Shown here: in pieces, positions 53,625 through 63,057 of the stretch | Layout: each line of letters opens with the position of its first letter | How positions within the stretch are numbered: position 1 is the first letter of the stretch | Source: Paraburkholderia fungorum | Lineage (GTDB): Bacteria; Pseudomonadota; Gammaproteobacteria; Burkholderiales; Burkholderiaceae | Direction of reading: 5' to 3' | DNA: 64,000 nt | Assembly (NCBI RefSeq): GCF_900099835.1 | Contig: NZ_FNKP01000004.1 | Coordinates: forward strand, 439,610 to 503,609 | Made by a program: the position numbers and the translations under genes | Notes under the pieces: generated by a model | Told to the model about the DNA's origin: nothing | What the model saw: the letters and a program-made list of their open reading frames with translations, nothing else | Database searches by the model: none

Positions 53625-54304
53625 ACGTCGGTCCGCATTCGTTCTTCCAGTAAGTAGCCCATCCCCCGGATGTTATGCAACATTTTGCTGCGGAAGGGAG
53701 CATCGAGCTTTGCGCGCAACCGCTTCACCACCGATTCCACCACGTTGCCATTAGTTTCGAGATTGAGGTCCCACACATACTCCGTGATGGCAGTTTTAGA
53801 AACAATTTCACCCGCGCGTCGCGCCAATAGGCTCAGGAGCAAGAATTCTTTTGACGTCAAATCGAGGCGAAGACCGTCACGCCAGGCCTGCCGTTTAACA
53901 AAATCAACTACCAGATTACCCACGGTGACGGACATCGTCTCTTGAACCCGATTACGCCGTATCAGGGCAAGAAGGCGTTCCGTAAGTTCCAGGAAGGAAA
54001 ACGGTTTAATTAAATAGTCGTCTGCGCCATCGCGAAAACCCTTAACTCGATCGTCCACCCTCTCGCGAGCGGTCAGCATGATCACCGGCGTCTGCTTTTC
54101 CTCCCGAATCGACCGCAAAACGGCGAATCCGTCCATGCCGGGCAACATCACGTCAAGAACGATGACGTCATAGTCAAAAGTGAGTGCCTTCTCGTGACCG
54201 TCATGCCCATCTGCCGCGCAATCTACCGTCCAGCCATGCTCTGCAAGGCCTTTGCGAAGATAGTTGAGAACCTTTATTTCATCGTCGATCACCAGTACTT
54301 TCAT
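53621..54304 (-). CDS. OmpR/PhoB-family response regulator
   Basis: The protein has 227 residues. The receiver domain shows DDE at residues 7-9, the phospho-acceptor Asp51 in YDVIVLDVMLPGMDG, and the conserved Lys in DYLIKPFSF. The C-terminal winged helix (LDLTSKEFLLLSLLARRAGE, VVESVVKRLRAKLDAPF, IRGMGYLLEE) is of the CusR/IrlR type. It is transcribed first, with its kinase overlapping by 4 bp (ATGA). The fused RND pump and a small exported protein lie downstream on the same strand and are likely targets. Confidence 0.94.
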   Translation of the reverse strand: MKVLVIDDEIKVLNYLRKGLAEHGWTVDCAADGHDGHEKALTFDYDVIVLDVMLPGMDGFAVLRSIREEKQTPVIMLTARERVDDRVKGFRDGADDYLIKPFSFLELTERLLALIRRNRVQETMSVTVGNLVVDFVKRQAWRDGLRLDLTSKEFLLLSLLARRAGEIVSKTAITEYVWDLNLETNGNVVESVVKRLRAKLDAPFRSKMLHNIRGMGYLLEERMRTDV

Positions 54305-54773
54305 TACATCGATCCGAATTGTGTGGCCGATTCATCGACGGACTTGCTGCCTGAAGTTCGCAACACGCGACATTCTCTCGGGCGACTCAGTGCCGGCATC
54401 GCGTTGCCGATGATATGGTTATGCTTGGAGAAAATGCTTGAGCCTACCCTGGAATACAGGGCATGAACTTGTCATGAAACTGGCAAACGTGACATTTTTG
54501 GAAGCGAATCGCGCGCAACGATCCGTTGGCGCTTGGAGTAGATCACACTTTGCAATACGTCGATCAATTTCGTAATATCTTCCCTGCTCGCGACACAGGC
54601 TGTCGGCGACAGCTGGCAGCCACCTCTAGCCCAGCAGACTCAAGGCCGAACGAGATCGCTCGCCGGCTTCGTTTGATCCACCTGGTGTGTGACGAAGTTA
54701 TAACGTTCAAGAAGAGCTTAGCATCGAGACTTTTCTTTCCACAACCTGATGTCGACCATAGTGCCTACACAAT
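54305..54773. promoter_or_regulatory. Divergent region between the response regulator and an XRE-cupin gene
   Basis: This 469-bp stretch has no gene. It contains a GTCA-N15-TGAC pair (54471-54493) resembling the motif cluster upstream of the RND fusion, here as a possible autoregulatory site. No further operator could be fixed. Confidence 0.45.
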
Positions 54774-55340
54774 ATGCAATACGAAACCGACGATTTATCC
54801 GTCGCTCTGGGCAGGAAAATCCGTGCCTTACGGCAACGTTTAAAACGTACCCTTGACGATACAGCCACTGCGGCCGGCATTTCAAAACCGTTTCTTTCGC
54901 AAGTTGAACGGGGCATGGCCAGTCCTTCCCTAACATCTCTTTCCGGCATTGCCCATTCACTTGGAGTGACTGTTCAATACTTCCTCGACACGCCAAGCGA
55001 AGAACGTACGATATTCAGGAGCGGGAATCAAAAGTTTTTTTGCGTTACAAAGTCGTCAAATTTACTGGCCAAGATTACCAATTCAACTCAAGCCGGCAAG
55101 ATGGAATCATTTTTGGTACGAATGCCGCCGAGACGCCCATGTTCTGAGGTAACTACGCACGCCGGCGAGGAATTCATTTACATTGTCGAGGGTGAATTAT
55201 CATTGACACTAGAAGAAAGAAAGTTCGAATTGCGAGCGGGAGACTCCGCTCACTACGAGTCTACCTTGCCACATAGCTGGAAAAATATCGCGCCAACTGA
55301 AACGGTGATTGTTTGGGTCGGAACTCAAAAACTATTTTAG
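54774..55340 (+). CDS. XRE-family regulator with C-terminal cupin domain
   Basis: The protein has 188 residues. The helix-turn-helix occupies about residues 13-65 (LGRKIRALRQRLKRTLDDTA, ISKPFLSQVERGMASPSLTS). The cupin follows from about 115 (SEVTTHAGEEFIYIVEGELS, LRAGDSAHYESTLPHSWKN), with HxE/H residues that could bind metal or a small ligand. Such regulators (PuuR- and SutR-like) usually control amine, amino acid or sulfur use. No adjacent operon on its strand reveals its target. Confidence 0.9.
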   Translation: MQYETDDLSVALGRKIRALRQRLKRTLDDTATAAGISKPFLSQVERGMASPSLTSLSGIAHSLGVTVQYFLDTPSEERTIFRSGNQKFFCVTKSSNLLAKITNSTQAGKMESFLVRMPPRRPCSEVTTHAGEEFIYIVEGELSLTLEERKFELRAGDSAHYESTLPHSWKNIAPTETVIVWVGTQKLF

Positions 55341-56408
55341 TCCGCACACTGAAACTCTTGCTTTCCGAGCTACACCTTTGTCTACGGCATTTCACTAGAT
55401 TGAAGCCGACCGCAGATCAACGCCATGACCATTCGCGCCTATCATTGATAGCCAGCCCCTCCAACATGAACGGTTGGGAAACAACGCGGCGGCAGCCGGG
55501 CGTCTGACAATTGCCTTGACTCCGGTTGCACAGATACTCGCCCCTCTCGCCTCCCACCCTTCTAGGCTTCGGGACTCCCTCAATGTGTGATGCCGTTCAG
55601 GCGGGCCGCCTTTCCGAAGCCGGTGCAAATATCCGCGAATGGATGGCGTGAAAGCCACAACTCTCCTACACCCGATACTGCGATATGTGTTCGTGGCAAG
55701 ATGGTTGTGATTTTTTGTCAAACCACGTCTCGAGGCGTTCCTGCAGCGGCGTTTTCCAATAAATCGAACCTCTCGTTTCGCTTGGTGCAATGGACATTGA
55801 AATCCGACCAATTAGCACGGTGAACCGATCCGTAGGGGAGATTCTGTTGAAGCCTCCGCTCCTTAAATTTTTGTTAGCTTATACAAAAAATCAACTCATA
55901 TCGTTCGCATTCACCAATCAATCTGAGGACGTCACTTGGAAGCTAACAGCAATCAGACATTCCCATTTTGGGTCTCTCGACGCTCCGGCGCATCACCGAG
56001 ATAGCGCTGCTCGTGAGCCAGTTCCCACTTCGCGAGCGGCCGGTTGCACTGGTGGCAATCGTCATGCCTCTCTTGTAGTTGCCCCGAGAGCAATCAAGAG
56101 GCCGACTTTCCCCGTATGGCATTGCGCAGATGAAACCTCATGAAGTCTTGAACGGTCGGCATCGAGATGCTGATCGCAGCAGCGCACCTGCCAGGTCTTG
56201 AGCAGCCCGAGCTTTTCACTGAGCGACTGATGGTGATACCTTCAGATTGCTAAAACGATGCGATTAGACCAGAAATATGACTGCTATCAGCGCTCGAATT
56301 GTCCTATATCCCAAGTCAGGGCCGACCACGAAAGCGGCGATCCCGATGCGTATGTTTGGCACGATCCGGTCAACAGCTCGGCCCCTCTATTGCGACTTGA
56401 AACGCACT
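55341..56408. other. Gene-poor ~1.07-kb gap
   Basis: I find no intact gene. Short frames on both strands lack family motifs and good ribosome-binding sites. A ~47-codon minus-strand piece near 55970-56110 contains CHQCNRPLAKWELAHEQRYL, which looks like the tail of a lost protein. The stretch is probably decayed DNA. No transposase or att site was recognised. Confidence 0.5.
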
Positions 56409-56678
56409 CTAAGGTTCTCCAAGATCCCCTGCCGTCAGCAAAATTCGAGCGCTTTCTACGGCTTGATTTTTCCGTTCTGCGGCATCCAGGATTTGCCGAC
56501 GTCCGCGCTCAAAAGCCGATACGAGCGCTGCGTCATCGGCCTCCCGTTGATTCAGGAGATGTCGCTCTAGTGCATCGCGAGTTACTGCGCACGCGATATC
56601 TCGGCCTTGCACAATCAAAGTGAAGGTCAATAGTAGCCCTTCACCGAAAAATCCGGGCCTCCCTCTTATTGCGAGCAT
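56409..56678 (-). CDS. DUF1488 family protein
   Basis: The protein has 89 residues starting MLAIRGRPGFFGEGLL. The segment LTFTLIVQGRDIACAVTRDA, then ALVSAFERGRRQILDAAERK and ARILLTAGDLGEP follows the DUF1488 pattern (a small beta-rich start, a helix with DAL.RH, a helix with F...R..I, and a short strand at the end). These small cytoplasmic proteins are common in Burkholderiaceae and have no known role. It seems complete, in the middle of decayed DNA. Confidence 0.6.
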   Translation of the reverse strand: MLAIRGRPGFFGEGLLLTFTLIVQGRDIACAVTRDALERHLLNQREADDAALVSAFERGRRQILDAAERKNQAVESARILLTAGDLGEP

Positions 56679-56747
56679 GCCATCCTCATTCTTTCATCAA
56701 GACGTTGTGAGCGCATCAGCCGGAAGCGAAACACCGCTTCGGCGTTC

Positions 56748-57137
56748 TTAGGAGCCGAGGCCTGCGGGCGCGGAGGCATAAACGACGATTTCAATCTTCA
56801 TTCCCGGCACCACCAACCCTTTTGCTATAACAGTCGAGCGATTCGGATAGGGTTCTTCGAAGAACTCGCGATAGACGGAATCGACTGTCCGTACTTCTTC
56901 GACGTCGATAAGGTAGATCAGCACCTGAGCGACATCTTTGAGCGACGCACCTGCGGCCTCCAACGTAAGCTTGAGGTTCTGGAACGTAAGACGGGCCTGA
57001 TTTTCGATTGGACCGATATCGATCGACCCGTCTGCTCGTATGGGACCGTGTGCCGTGTAAATTACGCCGGATGCGTGTGTCGCCCATGAAAATGGCTGGC
57101 CGATTTCGGGCAAATGGGTTTTGATAATTTGGGTCAT
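56748..57137 (-). CDS. RidA (YjgF/YER057c/UK114) family protein
   Basis: The protein has 129 residues, the normal size. Family marks are GQPFSWATHASGVIYTAHGP, NQARLTFQNLKLTLEAAGAS, LKDVAQVLIYLID and the active-site arginine segment PNRSTVIAKGL followed by KIEIVVYAS (Glu). RidA deaminases hydrolyse reactive enamine/imine intermediates; homologues in catabolic clusters act on 2-aminomuconate-type intermediates. It follows the VOC gene (123-bp gap) at the end of a cluster that also has an aspartate-dehydrogenase-like enzyme, which would make or use imines. Confidence 0.9.
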   Translation of the reverse strand: MTQIIKTHLPEIGQPFSWATHASGVIYTAHGPIRADGSIDIGPIENQARLTFQNLKLTLEAAGASLKDVAQVLIYLIDVEEVRTVDSVYREFFEEPYPNRSTVIAKGLVVPGMKIEIVVYASAPAGLGS

Positions 57138-57260
57138 TTCTTTGCAGGTCGCTCAGGCAAAATAAAGGAATTAACGGAAAGCTTGCCGCATCTGTTACAG
57201 AAACACATATCTACTGCTTCTCTGCTGTAAAATTGAAAGTACAGCTACAAAGAAAGTCCA

Positions 57261-58223
57261 TCATTTCTTCTGCTCCGTCATGAACTTGCCTTCCGGCGCC
57301 TTCGCATTTTTCTGCCGACGCGTATTGCCGTCGATGCCGCCGTCGATCGCCCATTCGGCGAACACCGTCGGACCCGGTTCGAAATCGCGCGGTTGCCAGT
57401 CGGGCGTGAGCTGGTCTTCATCGGCGTAATACTCGATCAAACCGCCAGCCGGATTCTGGAAGTACCAGAAGTACGCCGACGACACCGGATGACGTCCCGG
57501 CCCGAGTTGCGTATCCCAGCCGCAGCGGCTGATGTGCATGCCGCCGCCAAACACTTCGTGGATATCGCGCACGGTGAACGCGACGTGATTGAGACCGCGC
57601 TTTCCGTTGGGCAATGCCAGCAGGAAAATGTCGTGATGGCCGCCGTGCGGCGCGCAGCGCATGAATGCGCCACGACCCGGATAGCGGTCCGACATTTCGA
57701 AGCCGAGCAGTTCCTGGTAGAACTTTTCCTGTTCGGCGAGCTTGTTCGTGAAGAACACGACGTGTCCCACTTCGACCGGCTCCGCGCGTTCGTAGATCGG
57801 CGAAGGCTGATCGACACGCAACGTTTGACCCCACACGTTCGACGGCGAACCGTGCACGTCGAGCGCCCGCTTGCGGGTCACTTCGACGCGAATCGCCATA
57901 CCGTTCGGGTCGATGCAGCCGACCGCGTTGTCGGTTTCGAAATGGCCCGGCTGACCGGCGAAGCGGCCGCGCAGTTCGTCGAGTTCGGCTTTCGTCGCGA
58001 CGCCCCAAGTCACTTCGCGCAGCGTCGGACCTTCTTCGAACGCGGGCGGCAGCGACGGATCGTTGGCCTCGACGGCGAGAATCGTGCAGCCGTTCAGCGT
58101 TTCGAAGCGCGCGTGGGTTTCGTCGTGCGCGGTTTCTTTCAAGCCCCAGTCCGCGAAAAAGCGGCGGCAGGTGGCGAGATCCGTCACGCCGTAAATAATC
58201 TGTTCAATGCCGAGAATCGTCAT
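57261..58223 (-). CDS. Two-domain VOC-superfamily protein, extradiol-dioxygenase-like
   Basis: The protein has 320 residues with two vicinal-oxygen-chelate modules: residues ~5-115 (GIEQIIYGVTDLATCRRFFA) and ~150-270 (EVGHVVFFTNKLAEQEKFY). The C-terminal module keeps candidate metal ligands: His in VGHVVFF, His in LNHVAFTVRD and Glu in GGLIEYYAD, as in type I extradiol dioxygenases. AGAGGC precedes the ATG. It is in the same operon as an aldehyde dehydrogenase (18-bp gap), resembling meta-cleavage pathways in which the dioxygenase and semialdehyde dehydrogenase are linked. The substrate is unknown. Confidence 0.85.
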   Translation of the reverse strand: MTILGIEQIIYGVTDLATCRRFFADWGLKETAHDETHARFETLNGCTILAVEANDPSLPPAFEEGPTLREVTWGVATKAELDELRGRFAGQPGHFETDNAVGCIDPNGMAIRVEVTRKRALDVHGSPSNVWGQTLRVDQPSPIYERAEPVEVGHVVFFTNKLAEQEKFYQELLGFEMSDRYPGRGAFMRCAPHGGHHDIFLLALPNGKRGLNHVAFTVRDIHEVFGGGMHISRCGWDTQLGPGRHPVSSAYFWYFQNPAGGLIEYYADEDQLTPDWQPRDFEPGPTVFAEWAIDGGIDGNTRRQKNAKAPEGKFMTEQKK

Positions 58224-58241
58224 AACGTGCCTCTTGCGTAT

Positions 58242-59732
58242 TCAGTTCGCCCACGCCAGCGGCGCGTCGTTCAAGCCCCAGTAGAGGCTCTTTTGTTGCA
58301 TGTATTCGCGGATGCCGAGCCGGCCTTTCTCGCGTCCCATGCCGCTCTCTTTCCAGCCGCTGAACGGCGTCGAGATCGAGAACAGCTTGTACGTATTGAT
58401 CCAGATGGTGCCGGCTTCTAGCGCGCGGGCGATCCGGTAAGCGCGCTTGTAGTCGCGCGTCCAGATGCCGGCGGCGAGGCCGAACACGCTGTTGTTCGCG
58501 TCTTTCAGCAGCGACGCTTCGTCGTCGAACGGCATCGCCACCAGCACCGGTCCGAAGATTTCTTCCTGGCAGATGCGCGCGTCGTTGGTCAGGCCTTCGA
58601 GAATCGTCGGCTGGAAATACGTGCCCTGCTCGCGGCCGTCGCCGACCGGACGCTCGCCGCCGCACAGCAGACGGCCGCCTTCTTCGAGACCGAGGGCGAC
58701 GTAACGCTCGACCGTTTCGCGATGCGCTGCGGTAATCAGCGGACCCATTTGCGTTTCCGCACGCGACGGATCGCCGACGCGCAGCTTGCGTGCGCCTTCA
58801 GCGAGGCGCTTCATGAACGTGTCGTAAATCGAGCGCTGCACGAACAGACGCGAACCCGCGATGCACGCCTCGCCCGACGAACTGAAGATGCCGTACAGCA
58901 CGCCGTTCACGGCGTGGTCGATATCGGCGTCGTCGAACACGATGGTCGGCGACTTGCCGCCGAGTTCGAGCGACACCGGCATCAGCTTGTCCGCCGCGAT
59001 GCGCGCAATGCCGCGGCCCACTTCGGTGCCGCCCGTGAACGACACCTTCTTCACCAGCGGATGACGCACCAGTACGTCGCCGATCACCGAACCTTTGCCC
59101 GGCACCACGCTCACGACACCCTTCGGCACACCCGCCTCTTCGCAGATGCGCGCCAGCGCCAGCGAGATCAACGGCGTGACTTCAGCGGGCTTCAACACCA
59201 CCGCGTTGCCGCCAGCGAGTGCGGGAGCGAGCTTCTGCGCGTCGGACGCGATCGGCGAATTCCACGGCACGATGGCCGCGATCACGCCGATCGGCTCGTA
59301 GATGCTCATCGTCAGATAGTCGCCGCGCGACGGCGTGACTTCTTCGTCCAGTGTTTCGAGGCAGGCTGCGAAATAGCGGAACGTGTTCGCCGCGCTCGCC
59401 ACCAGCACGCGCGTCTCGCCGATCGGCTTGCCGTTGTCGCGGCGCTGCAATTGCGCGAGCGCTTCGTGACGCGCCATGATCAGATCGGCGATGCGGTACA
59501 GAATCAGCGCGCGTTGATGCGGCTTCAGACCTGACCAGTCCGCTTTACGCCACGCGATATCGGCGGCTTCAATGGCGTCGCGGGCGTCGTCGGCATTCGC
59601 CGTCGAGATTTCCATGTTGACCGACTGATCCGCCGGATACAGGCTTTTGTACGGGTTGCCACGCCCTTGCCGCCATTCGCCGCCGATAAAAATATCGCCG
59701 TTGGGCACGAGGCTGGTATCGAAGTGAGTCAT
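58242..59732 (-). CDS. NAD(P)-dependent aldehyde dehydrogenase
   Basis: The protein has 496 residues. Canonical signatures: IAAIVPWNSPIASDAQKLAP, nucleotide-binding FTGGTEVGRGIARIA, catalytic Glu in VSLELGGKSPTIVFDD, catalytic Cys in SSGEACIAGSRLFVQ, and EEIFGPVLVAMPF. It belongs to the group with betaine, 5-carboxymethyl-2-hydroxymuconate-semialdehyde and related dehydrogenases. GGAA lies before the ATG. It sits between the aspartate-dehydrogenase-like gene (44-bp gap) and the VOC gene (18 bp), so it acts in the same pathway, probably on the aldehyde released by the ThDP enzyme. Confidence 0.92.
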   Translation of the reverse strand: MTHFDTSLVPNGDIFIGGEWRQGRGNPYKSLYPADQSVNMEISTANADDARDAIEAADIAWRKADWSGLKPHQRALILYRIADLIMARHEALAQLQRRDNGKPIGETRVLVASAANTFRYFAACLETLDEEVTPSRGDYLTMSIYEPIGVIAAIVPWNSPIASDAQKLAPALAGGNAVVLKPAEVTPLISLALARICEEAGVPKGVVSVVPGKGSVIGDVLVRHPLVKKVSFTGGTEVGRGIARIAADKLMPVSLELGGKSPTIVFDDADIDHAVNGVLYGIFSSSGEACIAGSRLFVQRSIYDTFMKRLAEGARKLRVGDPSRAETQMGPLITAAHRETVERYVALGLEEGGRLLCGGERPVGDGREQGTYFQPTILEGLTNDARICQEEIFGPVLVAMPFDDEASLLKDANNSVFGLAAGIWTRDYKRAYRIARALEAGTIWINTYKLFSISTPFSGWKESGMGREKGRLGIREYMQQKSLYWGLNDAPLAWAN

Positions 59733-59776
59733 GTCGGTCGTTCCGGTTTGCTTCAGCTAATGTCTTAACTCGGGTC

Positions 59777-60607
59777 TCAAATCACGCAGCGGGCTGCACG
59801 ATTGCGCAACGCGCGAATCGCGCTGTACGCGGTCAACGCGGACGTCTTCGGGTTGTCCGGCAAAGGCTTGCCGCACATTTCCAGCGACATCTCGCCGAAC
59901 ACGCCGCGCGCCACGACGCGATGCACGTTGCGCGTCACGTTCGGATCGGCGATCAGGCGGACCGTGGTGTGGTCGAGGCCCAGACCCGCGAGCGCGATCG
60001 TCGCCGCCACGTTGGCGTTCTTCGGATAGAGTCGCGCCGCTTCGCGCGCGCTGCCTTCGAAGATCACCGTTTCTTCGGTGAGCGCGTTCAGATCGCACAC
60101 CAGTTCGGCGGGTGAGCCGAGCCAGCCCGTGGGCGGCTTGCGGCCCGTGTACAGCACTTCGTCGAGGCCGCCGAGCTTGGCTGCGGCCAGCGCGTCCACG
60201 CCGCCAATCGCGCCGGACAACAGCGTGAGCGTCGCGTCGCCTTCGTCGGCGGCAGCAGACAGTGCGTCGAGCAGCATCATGTCGGACAACGCACCGATCG
60301 ATGCCACCGCGCAATCCGTGCCGCCCTTCAGCAACGGCACCACGTGATCGACCAGTGCGCTATGGCCCGCGCATTCCAGCGCGAAATGCGGCTGGCTGCT
60401 CAACGCGGACACCGACGTGACCACGTCCACCGAGTCGCCTACCACTTCGCGCACCGACGCCATATGACGCTCCGACACGATCACGTGCGACACGCGCACG
60501 GTCGGATCGGCGGCAACCGAGCGATACACCGCCTGGCCGATCGCGCCGAAGCCGATCATCGCGACATCGACGGGAGCGTGGTGACCCGCGTAGCCGGCGT
60601 CACGCAT
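59777..60607 (-). CDS. Aspartate dehydrogenase (NadX/AspDH) family enzyme
   Basis: The protein has 276 residues. The Rossmann motif [17 protein letters not shown] is followed by [29 protein letters not shown] and the AspDH signature [20 protein letters not shown]. The later [18 protein letters not shown] and [11 protein letters not shown] (catalytic His) are also conserved. AspDH reversibly makes iminoaspartate/oxaloacetate and ammonia from aspartate. Its ATG overlaps the ThDP gene by 8 bp (ATGCGTGA), so expression is coupled. In this catabolic setting the true amino acid substrate may be an aspartate analogue; NAD synthesis genes are absent here. Confidence 0.88.
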   Translation of the reverse strand: MRDAGYAGHHAPVDVAMIGFGAIGQAVYRSVAADPTVRVSHVIVSERHMASVREVVGDSVDVVTSVSALSSQPHFALECAGHSALVDHVVPLLKGGTDCAVASIGALSDMMLLDALSAAADEGDATLTLLSGAIGGVDALAAAKLGGLDEVLYTGRKPPTGWLGSPAELVCDLNALTEETVIFEGSAREAARLYPKNANVAATIALAGLGLDHTTVRLIADPNVTRNVHRVVARGVFGEMSLEMCGKPLPDNPKTSALTAYSAIRALRNRAARCVI

Positions 60608-62258
60608 GTTCCGGCTCCTGTTCCTTGACCGGCGGGCCTGCGAACGCGGTAGCGAACGAGCCGACCGACAGCATGTCCACTTCGACCAGCACCGGACCCG
60701 CCTTCGCGATGCCTTCGCGAATGATCGCGTCGGCCTGATCGAGCGACTTGATGCGGTAATGCGTGAGCTTCAGGCTCTCGCAGAACTGCGCGAAATCCGG
60801 CTGATGCAGATCGACGTAGCAACGACGGCCGCCGTATTGCGCGTCCTGAATGTTGCGGATCACGCCGTAGCACTGGTCGTTCATCAGCACGATCATCACG
60901 TTGGCGTTTTCCTGCACGGCCGTCGCGAGTTCGCCGACGTTGACCATCAGGCCGCCGTCGCCGACCAGGCACACCGTCTTCGCCGCATTGCCCGCGAGCG
61001 CCGCGCCGATGCCCATCTGCATCCCCTGGCCGATACCGCCGCCGAGTGCGTGGACGCCCGCGCGCGGCGAGAAAATCTTCAGCATGCGGTTGCCCCACGT
61101 GCTGTTCGAGATCGTGACGTCGCGCACCCAGTTGTAGTCGCGGCCCACTGCGGCTTGCAGCGCGTCGACGAGGCGCTTGTACGGGCCGAGACCCTTGCCC
61201 ACGTCGGCGACCGCGCTTTCGCGTGCTGCCGCCAGGTCTTGCGCGAACTTCGGATCGACCTTGAGGCGGCCTTCGAGCAGCGTCGCGAGTTCTTCGAGCA
61301 CGGCCGATGCATCGCCGTGAATGAACATCTCGTTACGGTAACCGCGGTTATCGGCGAGCGCGTCGGCGTCGATCCGATACAGCGGTTGCGGCAGCGCCAG
61401 CTTGTACTTCAGCGTCTCATTGCCACGCAGACGCGAACCGACCACCACCAGCGCGTCGCACGTCTTGTAGAAGCTTTCGACCGCTGCATGCACGTTGAAC
61501 GCGCCGAGCGTCGCCGGATGATCTTCCGGCAGCACGCCGCGGCCCTGCACGCTGGTCACCACGCCGAAGCCCAACGCCACCAGACGCTCGACCGCCTTCG
61601 CAGCATGGCGCGTGCCGCCGCCGAGCCACAACAGCGGACGCTTCGCGTTGACCAGTTGCTCGGCCAGTTGCGCGACGCGCTGGCTGCAATGCGTGAGCGT
61701 CGTGACGTGCGGGGCGGCCAGATCGGCGGGCCACTCCACTTCCGCAGCCTGAATGTCGATTGGAATTTCGACGCTGACCGGACCGCTCGGTGCGGTTTGC
61801 GCTACGCGCACGGCTTCGCGGATCGTCGGCAGCGCGGTTTCGACCGAGCGCACACGGAACGCAGCCTTCGAAATCGACGACAGCATCGACAGTTGATCCG
61901 GTGCTTCGTGGATATACGCGAGGTCCTGATCCAGATATTCGGTTTCGATCTGACCGGTGACGTGCAGCAGCGCCGTGCCTGCCGTCAGCGCTTCGACCAT
62001 TGCGCCCGCTGCGTTGCCCGCTGCGGTGCCGGTGCTGGTGAACGCCACACCGAGGCCGCCCGAGACACGCGCGAGGCCGTCGGCCATATTGACCGCGCCG
62101 GCTTCGCCGCGCGCGCCGACATAGCGGATCTTGCCGCGGTTATGAATCGCGTCGAGGATCGGCATGTTGTGAATCGAGATCACGCCGAATGCGGTTTGAA
62201 CGCCGCATTGCTCGAGGAAAGCGGCGATCAGTTCGCCAACGGTGGTTTTGTTAGACAT
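60600..62258 (-). CDS. Thiamine-diphosphate enzyme, 2-oxoacid decarboxylase/ALS-like, lacking the usual catalytic Glu
   Basis: The protein has 552 residues from the ATG at 62258, with GGAGG about 10 bases upstream; it overlaps the SDR stop by 8 bp. The three-domain ThDP fold is evident: [32 protein letters not shown], central [14 protein letters not shown], and the Mg-ThDP motif from [19 protein letters not shown] to [10 protein letters not shown]. In most relatives the cofactor is activated by a Glu in VPGE; here the aligned segment is [15 protein letters not shown], with Ile at that position. Glyoxylate carboligase also lacks the Glu, so activity is possible. It likely decarboxylates or ligates the 2-oxo acid made by the neighbouring AspDH-like enzyme. 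Confidence 0.86.
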   Translation of the reverse strand: MSNKTTVGELIAAFLEQCGVQTAFGVISIHNMPILDAIHNRGKIRYVGARGEAGAVNMADGLARVSGGLGVAFTSTGTAAGNAAGAMVEALTAGTALLHVTGQIETEYLDQDLAYIHEAPDQLSMLSSISKAAFRVRSVETALPTIREAVRVAQTAPSGPVSVEIPIDIQAAEVEWPADLAAPHVTTLTHCSQRVAQLAEQLVNAKRPLLWLGGGTRHAAKAVERLVALGFGVVTSVQGRGVLPEDHPATLGAFNVHAAVESFYKTCDALVVVGSRLRGNETLKYKLALPQPLYRIDADALADNRGYRNEMFIHGDASAVLEELATLLEGRLKVDPKFAQDLAAARESAVADVGKGLGPYKRLVDALQAAVGRDYNWVRDVTISNSTWGNRMLKIFSPRAGVHALGGGIGQGMQMGIGAALAGNAAKTVCLVGDGGLMVNVGELATAVQENANVMIVLMNDQCYGVIRNIQDAQYGGRRCYVDLHQPDFAQFCESLKLTHYRIKSLDQADAIIREGIAKAGPVLVEVDMLSVGSFATAFAGPPVKEQEPEHA

Positions 62259-63057
62259 GTCGTGCAACGCCTCCAGAAACATCGATGTGACTGCCCGTCG
62301 TGTACGACGACAGCGTGGTAGCCAGATAAAAGAGCGCTTGAGCGGCCTCTTCGGGTTTGCCGAAGCGACCCAGCGGAATGTTTTTCTTTTTCGCCAGTTC
62401 GGCGGTCCAGTCTTCCCAGCTCTGGCCCGGCTGCGCTTCCGCAGCGTGACGGCGGCGCCACTGACCCGATTCGACGATGCCGATCAGAATCGAGTTGACG
62501 CGAATATGCTGCGGCGCGAGTTCCACGGCGAGCGACTTGATGAGGTTCTGCACGCCCGCGCGCGCCGACGAAGTCGCGACCATGTGCGGCTCCGGTTGCA
62601 GCGCGAGCAGCGAGTTCACGCAGACGATCGCCGCGTTGCCGCCGCCAGCCGCATCGCGCAGCATCGGCAGAAACGCGCGGGTCGGGCGGATCACGCTGAA
62701 ATACTTCAGGTCGAGTTCTTCGCGCCAGGCGTCGTCGGTCGTGTTGGCGAACGTCGAGACGCGACCCTGGCCGGCGTTGTTCACCAGCATGTCGGTGCGG
62801 CCGAAGCGCGTTTGCACGGCTTGCGCGAAGGCGTTGACGTCGTCGGCGTCGAGTACGTCGCAGGCTTGAGCGAGCAGTTGCGCGGCGGGAAACTTCGCTT
62901 TCAGCGCGGCTTCCGCGTGCGCGAGACGCTCGGTGTTACGGCCGCAGATCGCAACCGATGCACCCGCCCGCAAAAAGAGTTCGGCAGTCGCGAGGCCGAT
63001 GCCGGACGAACCGCCCGTCACCACCGCCACCTGTCCGGTCAAATCGATTTGGATCAT
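62251..63057 (-). CDS. Short-chain dehydrogenase/reductase-fold protein with altered active site
   Basis: The protein has 268 residues. The cofactor-binding TGGSSGIGLATAELFLRAGA and NNAG (MLVNNAGQGRVST) are normal. The catalytic YxxxK is replaced: the aligned segment is VATSSARAGVQNLIK, giving Thr and Arg, the same change as in the SDR at 34738. The following IRVNSILIGIVESGQW and GRFGKPEEAAQALFYLA are also shared with that protein. Its ATG overlaps the IclR gene stop by 1 bp and its end overlaps the ThDP gene, so it is the first structural gene of the operon. It may not be a simple alcohol dehydrogenase. Confidence 0.88.
   Translation of the reverse strand: MIQIDLTGQVAVVTGGSSGIGLATAELFLRAGASVAICGRNTERLAHAEAALKAKFPAAQLLAQACDVLDADDVNAFAQAVQTRFGRTDMLVNNAGQGRVSTFANTTDDAWREELDLKYFSVIRPTRAFLPMLRDAAGGGNAAIVCVNSLLALQPEPHMVATSSARAGVQNLIKSLAVELAPQHIRVNSILIGIVESGQWRRRHAAEAQPGQSWEDWTAELAKKKNIPLGRFGKPEEAAQALFYLATTLSSYTTGSHIDVSGGVARHV

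Noticed and set aside
57393..59534. Long plus-strand frames opposite the VOC and aldehyde dehydrogenase genes
   Set aside because: Codon-bias shadows of genuine genes; sequence composition is typical of antisense translation.
60606..62321. A 571-codon open frame on the plus strand opposite the ThDP enzyme
   Set aside because: The minus-strand gene has clear family motifs. The antisense frame is Arg/His/Asp-rich without motifs and arises from strong GC codon bias.
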